From Paralvinella palmiformis (Eukaryota; Annelida; Polychaeta; Terebellida; Alvinellidae), in the NCBI GenBank assembly GCA_025642065.1, contig JAODUP010000440.1:102501-166500 (forward strand): 64,000 bases of DNA. Reading direction: 5' to 3'. Made by a program: the position numbers and the translations under genes. The notes beneath the pieces were generated by a model. That model was given only the letters and a program-made list of their open reading frames with translations. It was not told the origin of the DNA and did not search any database. Within the stretch, counting starts at the first letter, position 1. Each line of letters opens with the position of its first letter. Positions 36,280-48,299 of the stretch are shown here, piece by piece.

Positions 36280-37600
36280 TTGTGTACAGTTTTTTCCTGG
36301 TGTTGGTCGGTTACAAGGTTTGTCGTGTGAGGAGTTTTAGCTTGTAAATTAAAGGAAAACCCCCGTAAGCCAGAAGTTATATGAACATCTAAGCTCCGAT
36401 TAACGAGGTCGTCGCTTTCGATAACAATCCTTCATCTCCATGATAACCATCGCAAATGAGACTCCTTCGTGGGAAAACTGCCGTCGATTTCCTTGGCACT
36501 AAGTCTGCTCATGAAGAAAAGAGGTCACGGGATGGCAGGCATTAAGCATCGGTCACTTATTGTATTCAATGGACACCAGTATGATAAAGATCAGGATGCT
36601 GTCTGGAGTGTTGTATGCGAGTTGTTGGATAAAGTCTAGAAGAACAATACCTTGGCACTTATCTGTCCGGGGAAAGTGTGGTGTGTAAGGTCCTACGAGG
36701 GATGAGTTCTATTGTCAAACGGAAGTCACTTCTAAGCGTCATCAAACAGCTTAAGGCTGTCAGAGCTCTTTCGCCACGAGCCTGTCGACTTATCACACAG
36801 ATAGTCGTGCGAAGCTATGCACACGGAAGACCGGATGAGTGATGGACATAAAGCAGTCAATGTTTGTTGTAGTAGTGAGGCCACAACTCAAGTCCAGATG
36901 CCTGGATTAAGCTTACCTTAGGCAAAGTGGTAACCAGTTTTATTAAATATGGCACAAGTAGCGCATTTAATATGATGACTCCGCCGATGGTTATAATAAC
37001 GTCATAATTCCAGACGACTTACTATATGTGCACGATAATTTTTTGTCTTCAGAGAGGTCTCTAATGTTGAGGAAGCTCCTGGTATAACTCCATATATAAA
37101 ACAATAACTAACTCGAAGAGGAAGGTGTCAACGATGACCACGCAAAATATGGTGATAATACAGATGATGATAAATAAACGTTGTTGTACAGTTATCACGG
37201 TCAAATTTGCCATTACCGGTTCTACTTGAAAAATTCAATGCGAGTTAATTACACTGAAATAATAGCCCGTGCACGGCACCACCAAAGACAACTGTGATGT
37301 TATGTCAGACAGCAGTGTACGTGTACTTGTGTTTATCGCCAAAAACATCGTCATCTTTTGGTCACATTTTAGCCACATGCAAAGGTGCAACAAACTGAAT
37401 CGAATACGAGTTGGAGCTATCCCAAATAAATTTACACTGTGTAATATTTCGATGCAAAAAAATATATTAAAAACATACGCGTGTATTTAGTCAATTATTT
37501 CTTACCTTTGTTCTTTTCTGCAATTAAAGCAATTTGTGTTGTCCCACTAATGGCGTATTTTCTAATTATTGGCCGTGTTTCTAGCTAAATGTGTACATAC
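36280..37600. other. Intergenic, no gene recognised
   Basis: Upstream of the GPCR. Scattered short frames (for example one around 36650-36840) show no recognisable family. Confidence 0.45.
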
Positions 37601-37607
37601 ATCTCAC

Positions 37608-37690
37608 GAACAGAGGTATGAGTCAAATTCGAACCTACAACCTAGAGCTCTGTAGCGCTATGCGCTACCCACTGCGCTATCGCATGCCAC
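37608..37690 (-). repeat. tRNA-like SINE head
   Basis: Reversed, it reads GCGATAGCGCAGTGGGTAGC (box A) and GTAGGTTCGAATTTGACTC (box B), matching SINE family 3 heads. The body is not evident. Confidence 0.65.
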
Positions 37691-37699
37691 ATGCGACTG

Positions 37700-38238
37700 T
37701 TAAAGGTCACACGTCGAGAAATGTCTTAATGATTCTATTTTGATAACAACACACCTGTCATTGTTGGGCAGAAACATATTATTGTTTGATCGTATTACCA
37801 TATTGCGAGGTGGGCGATAATTGAAGGTAGTGTTACCATAAAGTAGTAAGGATAATCTTGTATGACGTTAACAAGTGACTAATGTGATCCGTGAAAAACA
37901 TGGCGTGATTCGAAACAAGATATGTGCAAATTACGGGTCGGTAAACGGAAGTACCTACCCTTAATTTGAGCATGTACCTCAAAACAGGTGAGATGTTTGA
38001 GAGATAAAGCATGACTCTAACAAGGCCGTATTAGCCTAGAGCTAGGACCCTAGGCTTTTGGGTACTTCGGGTCCCCTCCGGTACTTCGATGTTTCACCTA
38101 ACTACAGCTGACAGCCTAACCTTGGTACGGTAGACCGCACTACATAGTACTATATCTATTTTGCTGGTCTCCTGAAGAATTCTGCTCACAATTGTTTTTG
38201 TTTTTTAAATATGATATTTAAATAATCAATAAATTACG

Positions 38239-38277
<39 letters not shown>

Positions 38278-38510
38278 TTCAGGTAATGTGTCTTAAATCT
38301 CAGTTAGCAATAGACGTATTACCTGAATATTTCAGGTAGTATACATATTACCTGATTATACAGATTAACTGTGACGAATCCATTTGGTTTACGAGTTAAC
38401 ATGAGTTGGCTTTGATGGGAAGTTTATGCTGATTTCTACCATAAAGGGCCATCTCTTTCCATCTAATACGCTTAGTTTCACGGTTGGGTATCAGTCGAAG
38501 GTTGCGACAA
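37700..38510. other. Intergenic, with (AT)n at 38241-38274
   Basis: No gene or other repeat recognised. Confidence 0.5.
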
Positions 38511-38516
38511 AATAAA

Positions 38517-38613
<97 letters not shown>

Positions 38614-38641
38614 CTACACACACACACTCTCTCTCTCTCTC

Positions 38642-38719
<78 letters not shown>

Positions 38720-38795
38720 TATTATATATATTTTTAATTTGTTTGTTTGTTTGTTTGTTTGTTTGTTTTTGTTTGTTTGTTGTTTGTTTGTGTTG
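38517..38795. repeat. Compound simple repeat (TGTC)n(TC)n(AC)n(TC)n(TA)n(GTTT)n
   Basis: Six simple-repeat blocks in a row over about 280 bp. Long frames across it are artefacts of the repeat. Confidence 0.95.
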
Positions 38796-38947
38796 TTGTT
38801 TGTGAAGTGTAACTTCTTCTGCCAAGATCCAGCTGACAGTGCAGATGTCCAGCCAAGGAAATGAAGCTCAGCGTTTTATGCGTGTTGGATGTACTATCCC
38901 CAAATATCATATCACTTCCCTATACATCATTGTACCATAGGCTGGAG

Positions 38948-38948
38948 C

Positions 38949-39001
<53 letters not shown>
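38948..39001. repeat. (AT)n microsatellite
   Basis: About 26 AT units. Confidence 0.95.
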
Positions 39002-39004
<3 letters not shown>

Positions 39005-39331
39005 AAGTTATCTATCACACTGCGCTTTTTGTTTCTGAGCACAATCATATTTTGTTTCACTATCTTGTTTCTTCCTACCTTTCTACAAGACGATGAAGGT
39101 TGGTTTCTATTAATTTGTTTTCAGCCATATTTCCCAAACATCTATCCATTCTGTTGATGTGGTAATGTCTTCCTAATATTGGATTCAAATCGCTTCCGGC
39201 TTAATGTCATTGCCTCCCGTTTTCCTTCAGACAAAAGCCACTCAGGTCGATGTGAAAAATCTCTCGTGAACTGCTAATTCGTATACAACGATTTTTAAAT
39301 CCACGAAAGTCCACTTTATTTGTGTATAAGA

Positions 39332-39620
39332 GCGCCGAAACAGCACATTTGGTATATCAAGATGCTGTAGATCTCCAGCCCCGGGTTTGAATCCCACTGG
39401 TATTTGTGTCTAAGGGAAGTTTTATCTGATAATCTCTTTCCCCCGGGATTGGTCACGGGACGAAATGTTCGAGGCGTAGTCAGTCTTGATAATAAAACAC
39501 TAGCTTACCGACTCACTCACTGACTGACGCTGACTGATTGACTGAATGACTGACTGACTGAATGAATGAATGTCTGAATAAATAAATCAATAACTCACTC
39601 ACTCACTCACCCATCACTTA
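39332..39620 (+). repeat. tRNA-like SINE, family 3-related, with tetranucleotide tail
   Basis: Box-B-like GGGTTTGAATCCCAC lies at about 39383. A body with GATTGGTCACGGGACGAAAT and TTCGAGG follows, and a long tail of CACT, GACT and GAAT tetranucleotides runs to about 39610. Confidence 0.55.
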
Positions 39621-41015
39621 GCGCTAATCCTGATCGGGTCCCCTGGGGACAAACATTTCTGGATCAGCGAGATATTCAAACAGTATCTCCTTCCATATGG
39701 GAGTATTTAGAAACAAATTGACACAACATGTTGTCCTTCAGATCAACCACAATGTTTTTTACCAGCTGATAACACTAGGAACACTAGGTGGCACTCACTC
39801 ACTCACTCACTCACTCACAATATTGTCGTTCGAGACAAAGGTTTCAGTACGATCAATCGAGCAGATAAGTGGGCTATCTACGTCGACCTGTATCCCTGAC
39901 ATTTCCTTGACACATATGCCAAAACAAACCAAGATAACGCAGTACCATAAACACCTTCACAGGGATAAGCAAATAGGAAAAATGGCTTTCCAGTCCGAGA
40001 AGTGCAAGTTCTACTCGACCGTACACCATTCCCGTCTTGTCTGTCTAACTATTTGCCTATCTATCCGTTTCTCTGTCCTTCTCCGACTGTACGCATTTCC
40101 ATTTGTTTGTCTGCTTGTCTGTCCGCCTATCTAACCCGTTCGTTTTATTTTCACCGTTTAACGGTTTGCATTTGCCGGATCGACTGTTTTACGCGTCGGC
40201 GCAAGAAGAGATTTTAAGTAGTAATAATTCGCATTAGTATTGGCAGAGCAATGGATCGGGTAAATGTGGCGTATTATTCTAGGTGGTACCACAATACAGC
40301 CGGTGGCTGCTTATGCCAGTAGTGAACCACTGAACACAAAGTTCTGCATCATTCTGTACACTGATGTATAAACGGGGCAGTGTTGCCAATCTGTCATTTC
40401 TAGAAATATAAATAATTACGCTGGAGACCAAATATTTAATAAAACGGACGGATAAAGGCCTGTCTGTTATTAAACTGGTACATTGTTCGCTTTCCAGCTA
40501 AATAAACCAAGAAATAAATATTTAATTATTTATTTTAATTAATAGGTGTATTAATATAAACATGCCAACATCGTGGTGTGAGCTACACAATATCGCCTTT
40601 AGACCTCACATGACAGTAAACAAGTGTATATACCTAGATTATTGTGCTCCATAATAATAATTAAAATAATAATTACAGCATCAATAGGTTTATACGGGTT
40701 TCTTCTAATTATATGTGCATTAACGTCGAGAGGTAGCGTTTAAAAAAATCAAATTGGTGTTTTTTATATATCGCATAACAAAACCATATTTGATTCGATG
40801 GGATGTGCATGACAACGAGTGCACAAAGAAAATACACAAAAAGTGCTGCATAAAATTTATGGAATTCGTAATTACAATTTGGGCGACATATTAATAGAAC
40901 CTCGAACGAAACCGCTAGTATGTATCATCTCATACTGAATCTATCTTCCTTCTAAAGCCCTAGCTCGATTCCAATACACGCCTATGATTACTATTTATTA
41001 ACCAAATATTAGAAG
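39621..41015. other. Intergenic, with (CACT)n at 39790-39818
   Basis: Apart from the short CACT array I see nothing recognisable; the 145-codon frame at 39697-40134 spans the array and has no known motif. Confidence 0.5.
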
Positions 41016-41019
41016 TATG

Positions 41020-41185
41020 CTTGGCCGAACTCGTAGCATAGTCAGCCATAGGCTTGTAGGATTGGCGTTCTAATCCTGGTTGTCTGAAAGGTTTTTTTCA
41101 TGTGTTTTTCCCCACCTCATTAGCTTTGGAGATTCCTTGGAGTATTTAGCCTGTCAAGTGCACTAATGTAGCGATAAAACAAAAC
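41020..41185 (+). repeat. Divergent SINE family 1 copy
   Basis: The tail CTCATTAGCTTTGGAGATTC … TATTTAGCCTGTCAAGTGCA … GCGATAAAAC aligns with the family 1 tail (ATTACCTTTGGAGGTCACTT … TTTAGCCTACTGTGTGCAC … GGCCGTAAAAC). The head has a box-B-like GGCGTTCTAATCC. Confidence 0.5.
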
Positions 41186-41206
41186 CTTTTACTTAACAAT
41201 GTGTTT

Positions 41207-41210
<4 letters not shown>

Positions 41211-41251
<41 letters not shown>

Positions 41252-41256
41252 ATATA

Positions 41257-41320
<64 letters not shown>
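41211..41320. repeat. Compound microsatellite (TC)n(TA)n
   Basis: About 19 TC units followed by interrupted AT to 41320. Confidence 0.95.
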
Positions 41321-41322
<2 letters not shown>

Positions 41323-41767
41323 TTCCTACCTGAAGGAGACATAGCCATGGCATGGATGTCTTGCAGTTTTTCACCGTAACTTCATCTACAGCTGCTACTC
41401 CGCTCTGATTCTTCTACATCCAAAGGCCGGAGATTTTTCTCCGTCGGAATCAATACAATACGATCACAGTACGGCAGCCGACTCGTATTTTCCACGAACT
41501 AAATTATTTCGTCAGCAACACACGGGCACGGTACACGGGCCGAGTGGCCAGGTTCGCATAACGGATGATGGACTCACGGCCTGGGTTAGTACTGATCCTA
41601 ACACATCGTACAGTGAGTTGGAGGGGATAGCGCCACGATGGCTCGCCGTGGCCAGTCACTCGATATACTGTTAGTCTGATGACTGAATCTATGTGATACG
41701 ATGATGCAAACTGTTTGGTTTATTTGTTATAGGAAATATTATATTTCTTAATAAAAAAATCTAAATA

Positions 41768-42000
41768 CTTATTATTATTATTATTATTATTATTAATGGC
41801 CGAAATAGCAGTGTTTTAACATGGCTTAGCTACCTCAAATCAGAGAGACGCATATGGTCTGTAATTTACTACTCTACCACGGGAACTAATTCTAAATAAA
41901 TGTTGAATTTACAGTAGATGACATATTCGGCTGAGAAAACCTTACCAGTTGTCTGGTTGAATGAAAAACTGCTCCTACTATAATGCCATTACTATATTAC

Positions 42001-42036
<36 letters not shown>

Positions 42037-42046
42037 CATTATTATT
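41768..42046 (-). mobile_element. tRNA-SINE family 2, truncated copy between (ATT)n arrays
   Basis: The body is 41795-41987, with the shared landmarks AATGGCCGAAATAGCAGT, GACGCATATGGTCTGTAATT and CACGGGAACTAATTCTAAAT. The 3' end (left side) runs into (ATT)n at 41769-41795. The tRNA head is lost and another (ATT)n lies at 41996-42046. Confidence 0.75.
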
Positions 42047-42333
42047 TGATTATGAATAATTTTGTTTTGATCGTTGGCCATTTTAATTTTTCGAAAAGCC
42101 TTAGAGTTTCTAAAGATTTGGCAAAGAAGAATCGCCGAGTGATAATGCCGAACACAGACTCGAATACTTACCGGGAATGTCTGGGACAAAGGCAAGGATA
42201 ATTTCCAAAGTAATAGTAAATATAAATTTTAATTAACTGATGCAATAGAATCACATGGAAAGATGACCTTGACTAAGATTAACTTCGCCCCCCCCCCTCA
42301 TTCATCGGGAAAGAAACGGTGACAGAAGCTCAG

Positions 42334-42337
<4 letters not shown>

Positions 42338-42376
<39 letters not shown>
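42338..42376. repeat. (AT)n microsatellite
   Basis: About 19 AT units. Confidence 0.95.
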
Positions 42377-42379
<3 letters not shown>

Positions 42380-42647
42380 CAAATTATTGTTCTGGTGATG
42401 GTTGTTCTTGTCCTTGTTGATGTCATGATCATCATTATCACCAACATCAGCATCAGTACCAGCTATTGTTCTCGTTGTAGTGACTGTAAATAATGATTTA
42501 GCCATTTAACTATATTCTATCATCCATAATAACAAGCAACTTTCTTAATATACGGGTATTATCGCTGTAGTTAGGCTAGATAATAACTATATATGTTTAG
42601 ATTGCTGCTATCGCTATGTTGTACTGAATCAGTTACCTGTATCCAGT

Positions 42648-42805
42648 ACTGGATGGAGCACGATGGCTACAGTACTGCGCTGCAAAATGTCAGTATAGGT
42701 TTCGAATCACATCGAGTTGCTTGGACTAGTGGGGTGTTTCCTGAGAGTCGCATCTCATTCCTATGCCCCAGGCGTGCTCAGCGACGAGGCAAAACAAAAC
42801 ACCCA
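42648..42805 (+). repeat. tRNA-SINE family 3 copy
   Basis: GGAGCACGATGGCTACAGTA (box A) and GGTTTCGAATCACATC (box B), then CTATGCCCCAGGCGTGCTCA and GCGACGAGGCAAAACAAAAC, matching the family 3 tail at 31410-31480. Confidence 0.6.
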
Positions 42806-42961
42806 GCCACTGGTATCAGCAAGAATAATAATGAGGCTCAGATATGACCCAGAGGATTTTCACTTTTCAGCAAAATACAACATATATGCAGATAGCGATC
42901 ACACAACGTTCTATCTGTTTGATAAGAAAATATTATGCAACACCATTGTAATTTAACGTAA

Positions 42962-43242
42962 TAATGGCCGAAATGGGAGTTATTTTACGTGGCCGACAAC
43001 CTCCATTGAGTCAGACGCATATGGTCTGTAATGTACAGCTTCACCACGGGAACTAATTCAAAATAAATTTACAATTACAATTTATGGCATATTTGGTGGA
43101 GAACACCTCGCCAGTTGCCCGGTAGGATGAACAACTACTATAGCGCCGCGGCCGGCATTCGAAGCTCCGACCTCCCGCACAGCATGACCATAAGCAAGGG
43201 TAATTAGGCTCACACTTTACCGATGAGGCCAAACGGGCGCTA
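42962..43242 (-). mobile_element. tRNA-SINE family 2, near full-length copy
   Basis: The reversed head shows GTTTGGCCTCATCGGTAAAG (box A region) and a box-B-like TTCGAATGCC (GCCGGCATTCGAAGC on the plus strand). The body has GACGCATATGGTCTGTAATG and CACGGGAACTAATTC, and the 3' end reads AATGGCCGAAATGGGAGTT. Confidence 0.75.
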
Positions 43243-43244
43243 TT

Positions 43245-43870
43245 GGAAGTGATGAATTCATCAAGGTTGTGGGTAGGTGAATAAAAGCGAAGGACGGGAA
43301 CTTATTTGTATACGGCATTTGCTATACTATTATAATAGGTAACTGCTATAACCTACACGTACGTGTCCTATTCGAGGAGCAAAGTCGGAGCCTTGAAGAT
43401 AAGAAAACAAAATATTAAGCGACAAAAAACCCAAACAAATGCGTTCCCTCTATTGCCGGATAGACAATTAACCCCAATAAAATAGCCTTGATGATGTCGA
43501 GAATGCCATCCCAGCAGCATGTACATATCGTTGACAAATCTATGCATTGCATTGATACCAGCACGTCGTAATTTCGATTATTCGGGCTTCACTGAAATAG
43601 ACCTTAATGGCGTTTGTGTTTGCCTTCCCGCAGTCTCTCCCCGACACCGTCGTTTCGACTTGTAATCTTGTAACCTTGATGACAATACAAATCTTATATA
43701 CTCTCCCAGCCATGGAGACCGGACTACGATGAGTGTTTATTCCGGGGTTTTTTTTGTTTTTTTTTTGGTACCGGCATGCGCCATACAACGGTTCGTTTTG
43801 GTTGTGAGCTGCTAAGTGACGCAAGACTGCTGTTGTTTACCCGCAGTTTGGGTTCAATATCCGGAGCACG
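43245..43870. other. Intergenic, no feature recognised
   Basis: No coding homology; a T-rich homopolymer run lies near 43746-43768. Confidence 0.5.
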
Positions 43871-43876
43871 GGTCTA

Positions 43877-43908
43877 ACACACACACACACACAAAGCACA
43901 CACACGCA

Positions 43909-43944
<36 letters not shown>
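43877..43944. repeat. (CA)n microsatellite
   Basis: Interrupted CA/CACG run. Confidence 0.95.
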
Positions 43945-43946
<2 letters not shown>

Positions 43947-44435
43947 GCGGTTCTGTGGCGAAATTATCTCCCCTATCAATCACTTCTCTAAAGTAAGCTA
44001 ATTATTTCTCAGTTTGTCTCTGGATGTTTGGCGCAGCTTATCCGCTTCACTCACTCACTTAACGTCCGACTTGTTTTCCTTACTTTAAACAAGCAGTCGC
44101 TCGCCGAACGGCCGTTTTTGTACCTCAGAGGCGTCAACAAAGAGTTAAGCCGATGGCAATTGTTAGTTTGAACGCCGCCGAAGGGATTTTCCGCACATTT
44201 CCATTTCGGTTTAAAACGGGTGTCGCCGATTGATCTGCCGTCTAGCGGAAAGCCCGGCAACGATGAGTTTCATTAAATTATGTCGTCCTTGGCGGTAATT
44301 CTCGTGCTACTAAACGGCGCACATTTTTTCTACACATTTGCTGTCCACAGCCACATCAGTGGGCATTATGGAGACGAAGACGTCTTATCGTAAAGTGGCA
44401 CATTATTTGGTTTTCGCTCAACTGGGAATGTGTGG
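43945..44435. other. Unique, relatively CG-rich stretch
   Basis: The sequence around 44080-44300 is richer in CG dinucleotides than its surroundings. The 69-codon minus frame here has no recognised family. Confidence 0.4.
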
Positions 44436-44439
44436 TTAC

Positions 44440-44718
44440 GAGTGAGTGAGTGAGTGAGTGAGTGAGTGAGTGAGTGGGTGGGTGGGTGGGTGGGTGGGTG
44501 GGTGGGTGGGTGAGTGGGGTGGGTGGGTGGGTGGTGGATGGGTGAGCGAGCGAGCGATCGAGCGATCGAGCGATCGAGCGATCGAGTGTGAGTGAGTGAG
44601 TGAGTGAGTGAGTGAGTGAGTGAGTGAGTGAGTGAGTGAGTGAGTGAGTGAGTGAGTGAGTGAGTGAGTGAGTGAGTGAGTGAGTGAGTGAGTGAGTGAG
44701 TGAGTGAGTGAGTGAGTG
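44440..44718. repeat. (GAGT)n array with GGGT and GAGCGATC blocks
   Basis: About 280 bp of tetranucleotides: (GAGT) at 44440-44474, (GGGT) to about 44540, a (GAGCGATC) 8-bp block at about 44546-44585, and an uninterrupted (GAGT) run of over 30 units to 44718. Long Thr/His/Ser/Leu frames here are artefacts. Confidence 0.97.
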
Positions 44719-44870
44719 TAGACTCATATAATTCCCAAAATACACGCATCGAGAAAGGGTAGGGAATAGCCCCTGGCTATTATTTTGATTTGGTAACGAT
44801 AAATCAATCATTTTTATGCTCGATAGAATCAAGTGATCTCAGGTTCAATTTATCGTTGATCACCTCCGTA

Positions 44871-44903
<33 letters not shown>

Positions 44904-45712
44904 AGTCTACTAAAGTACCAGCTATAGTTGACTTAGAGAACCAGCTGGGTAACATAATATAGGGAGTTGCCATAGTAACAGTCTACTCAGTGACGTTCTC
45001 AACTAGAACGAAGCTCACTAAACTAGTATGTCCTTCCTGTACGTGACTTATTGATAAGAGTCTACTCCTTGCCGAGTCTGTACTCGCATTGATCAGATGC
45101 CAGATATCAATAAGGATGTGGGACTAGTTGGCAGCCTGACGAGAGGATTGATGGACAGTGAACCGACATCTAAAGTCGTCCGTCCCATCCAGAGAGCTAC
45201 AGGCATCCAAAGCTTACCATCCAGTCTCGACCCAATCTCAAGGCTACGCGTCTTCGCCTTGATGGCAGACAAGACTCTAAGACATCGAGTCCACTGGGCG
45301 GGTTGAAGAGGCCATTACTTGGCTCAAATTCGTCATCTGTTCGTGCCGTGTTGAGGTCTGCCTTTTTAGCCTTTCACGGCTTGAGCGTGTGCCGCTGAAC
45401 GGTTTAATGATAGGTTCTCCGTCCCCAATTAGAAGGTGTTCACTACCCGATGTTGGCCACTTCTGATGATTGATGTGCTCGTTCCTGTGCTTGATTGCAT
45501 AATGGATAAACAACGGGTTTTGTTCACGCGGCGCGGGTTTACCATTAGAGATATATCATAGTCAGTGATACAAAACTGTATTAATCAATCTTGACTATTG
45601 CAATATTACCTAAACTAATAAAACATCTAAAAAGTACGGTCTTAATACCATAATAACTCTTTCATCATGGTTTCTGCAACTTGCATTTACTATTGTCAGT
45701 TTTAATCACTAA
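44719..45712. other. Intergenic, with (ATT)n at 44872-44901
   Basis: Short frames on both strands (45097-45306 and 45277-45513) have no recognised domain. Confidence 0.45.
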
Positions 45713-45713
45713 A

Positions 45714-45764
<51 letters not shown>

Positions 45765-45912
45765 GCTACTACCACTACTAATACCACTACCACCATCATC
45801 ATCATCATCATCATCAAATCTCTCCTCTTGCCACTACTCCAGCTGCCGCAGAGAATTTTGCTAGTATAACAACAACAACAACAACAACAAGTACTACTAT
45901 TACTACTACTAT
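45713..45912. repeat. Trinucleotide arrays (ATT)n, (ACT)n, (CAT)n, (CAA)n
   Basis: Four trinucleotide blocks within 200 bp: ATT to about 45765, ACT/ACC to 45795, CAT to 45817, CAA at 45871-45889. Confidence 0.93.
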
Positions 45913-48104
45913 TAATGTTAAAACTAAGCGTGTTCTGCAAATTTTACTACCGTCACGAATATTGCACTACTACTACTACAAATGAAATGTTTGACCAGGT
46001 TGGCGTGGTAACGTCCACGCTAAATAACGATAATATTTATTAATCCGCGCTTATAGGGTAAACCATATTTATTTATCCACTTTCACACACACAGATCGTA
46101 TTCTCTAAGTGTCATGGTAAAAACGATTTCGGGATCAGAAAGATCAGAACGAGGCCCGCTCACGAAATAAGCCAATTGCAAATGCACGCAATCTTATCAT
46201 TTGCTTTACTTCAAGACTATTGACAATAGCGCGTTGGATAAGAACCGCCGCTGGTGGACAGCTAAGGACTTCGCGAGAGACAAACGGGACGTAGATCAGT
46301 GATGCTGGAACTTTTCGGAACTCCGGAGATGTGTTTGGTCACGATCGCCGTTTGTTTGCTCTCCAAGAGGACAATCCCTAATGTGTGCACACAGCTGTAG
46401 CTGATGACGTGGGGTCTCTCTGCCTAATGGCTTTCCATCCGGATACTTCGGTCAACACCGAAGTACACTAACCCCATTAGACTGTCATTAAGTGGAGCAG
46501 TAAGCTTGACTGCTAGATCCAGATCGCCATTGCGTAATCCTCTGCCAAGGTCAAAGACGCTGGATATCGCTTAATCCACGCCGAATCGTTTCGGCATATT
46601 CTACAGTTCCGGTCTTCCTCGGGGTTTTTTCCCCATCTGTCTATTATCCACCAATGAGAAAAAGACAGAACCTACACTGAAGCAGGTAAAGACTTGAAAG
46701 AAGAGGAATAAGCAATTGGCCAGAAATATCTCGTTTATTTCGAGAGGGGTGAGGCTGGTGATCAGAATATAACGACTATAGTACGCTATAATTTATAACA
46801 CAACACTGCTAATTAAAAATTTCCTTAATTGAAAAAGATCAATACAGTGAGTTTCAGTGAAACTGTTACAATATTCGTGCTATGCTACAACTTCCGGCCA
46901 GAGACGTGAGGGGGAAAACCACGTTATTGGCTGCATCGTAAATCAGTTGACCGCTTTCCTGATCACGTGATAAAAGTCAATGTAGTACATCAAATAAAAC
47001 GCGTCGACATAACCACTGGAATAACTTCTCTGGCAATTGAGTTAATGTGTAATAAATTGTCGGCCTATGTAATGTACTGTAATAAACAACTGGCCTTATT
47101 ACAAACTGGCTGCATCTCCTCGTGGCCAGCGTTTAATAGTAGTAGTGTAGCCAGTCGACTATTTCCGTTTGTCACTTATCCGGATCAATCATTGTTCTCT
47201 CTCTCGGATTCCAGTGCCGGTTGCAATCTGGAGCCGTCCAGGCAAGAAGACGGCTGTAAATCAGTCTCGTTACTACGCTGATTTATGTCAGGTGGTGATA
47301 TTGAGATGAAGATTAACCCTTCCGTCAGTAGCCCGTGTTGGTCTGTTCGTCCACTCAACGCTGATCTTCCGCCATAATGTCAGCTGGAAGCGTCGCAAAA
47401 AACAGGCACACATCCGGGAAATTAAAGATCACTCGAGCTAAAACCAGTGTTGTCAGACTATTAAGAATAGAACGTTATTAGATGTATGTGGAGCAAATAT
47501 CCCCCAGGCGATTGAAAGAGGGAACAATTGCCCACAAAAACAAGTGGGCACAAAATTAATAATATAAATAAAAACCATTTATTTTTCAATTATCGTTTTC
47601 GATTTTTATTGAATACTTAGTGCATTTTGTCCCCTTAAAATTTAGTTTATATATTTTATGCGAAATTTGAAGTATAAAGATCATAATATGAATCAGCTGG
47701 CACCTAATTGAAGCCGAGATACAGTCCAATTAAAATAAATGTTTGCCATCAATTGTAATATGTATTCCAATTATGACCAACAGGATTAAATTCTTCGCAA
47801 TAAAGATTTAGCTGGCGCCCGCTTTTGTCAGACGTCCTTCGCTCATCCGTTGTCATGATTTATATCGTCAACGATATGTGATGCATGATTCATTTTTATT
47901 TAATGAAAGATCAGCCAAATATTTCATAAAACATTCGGAAAATAATACGTTTTGTTCTCTTCTAGCTGAATAGCTGACAGTAGGATGTGCTGTTTAATTC
48001 AATTCAACATTTTTATTTCATGCTTGCCCATACCCTATGTAGAGATGTCCATTACAAATATAATAAAAAATATTGCACATAATGTGACACAGTCATACGT
48101 TCAT
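45913..48104. other. Repeat-poor gene-free stretch
   Basis: Mostly unique sequence with no readable coding homology. A 9-bp perfect stem with a 4-base loop lies at 46444-46465 (TACTTCGGT/CAAC/ACCGAAGTA). Confidence 0.45.
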
Positions 48105-48299
48105 GATGGTGATTGATGATGATTGGTGTTTTACGGCCACTTCTGTGCACACGGTAGGCTAAATGGACCAAGCGACCTCCAAAGGTAATGAAGCGAAGTC
48201 AAAGATGAAACACCATTCAGATATGCCCACACCGAGATTCGAATTCAGGGGGTAGTGATCTGTCATCCAGCGCGCTACCAGTTAGACCACGGAGGCGCC
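48105..48299 (-). mobile_element. tRNA-SINE family 1, full-length copy
   Basis: Reversed, it carries the head with GTGGTCTAACTGGTAGCGCG (box A) and box B GAATTCGAATCTC, then the tail CTTCGCTTCATTACCTTTGG … GTGGCCGTAAAACACC, ending in CAATCATCATC. It matches the copy at 28036-28216 throughout. No clear target-site duplication was found. Confidence 0.85.

Noticed and set aside
36640..36850. A readable plus-strand stretch of about 60 codons (LSGESVVCKVLRGMS…)
   Set aside because: Stops on both sides and no family recognised; could be an old element but cannot be supported.
38396..38864. Frames of 66-126 codons around 38.4-38.9 kb
   Set aside because: Simple-repeat translations of TC, AC, AT and GTTT blocks.
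44356..44832. 158-codon minus frame rich in Thr-His-Ser-Leu
   Set aside because: Encoded by the GAGT/GGGT tetranucleotide array; no flanking coding signal.
45097..45513. Short frames on both strands near 45.1-45.5 kb
   Set aside because: No known motif on either strand and no splice context; left as unassigned.
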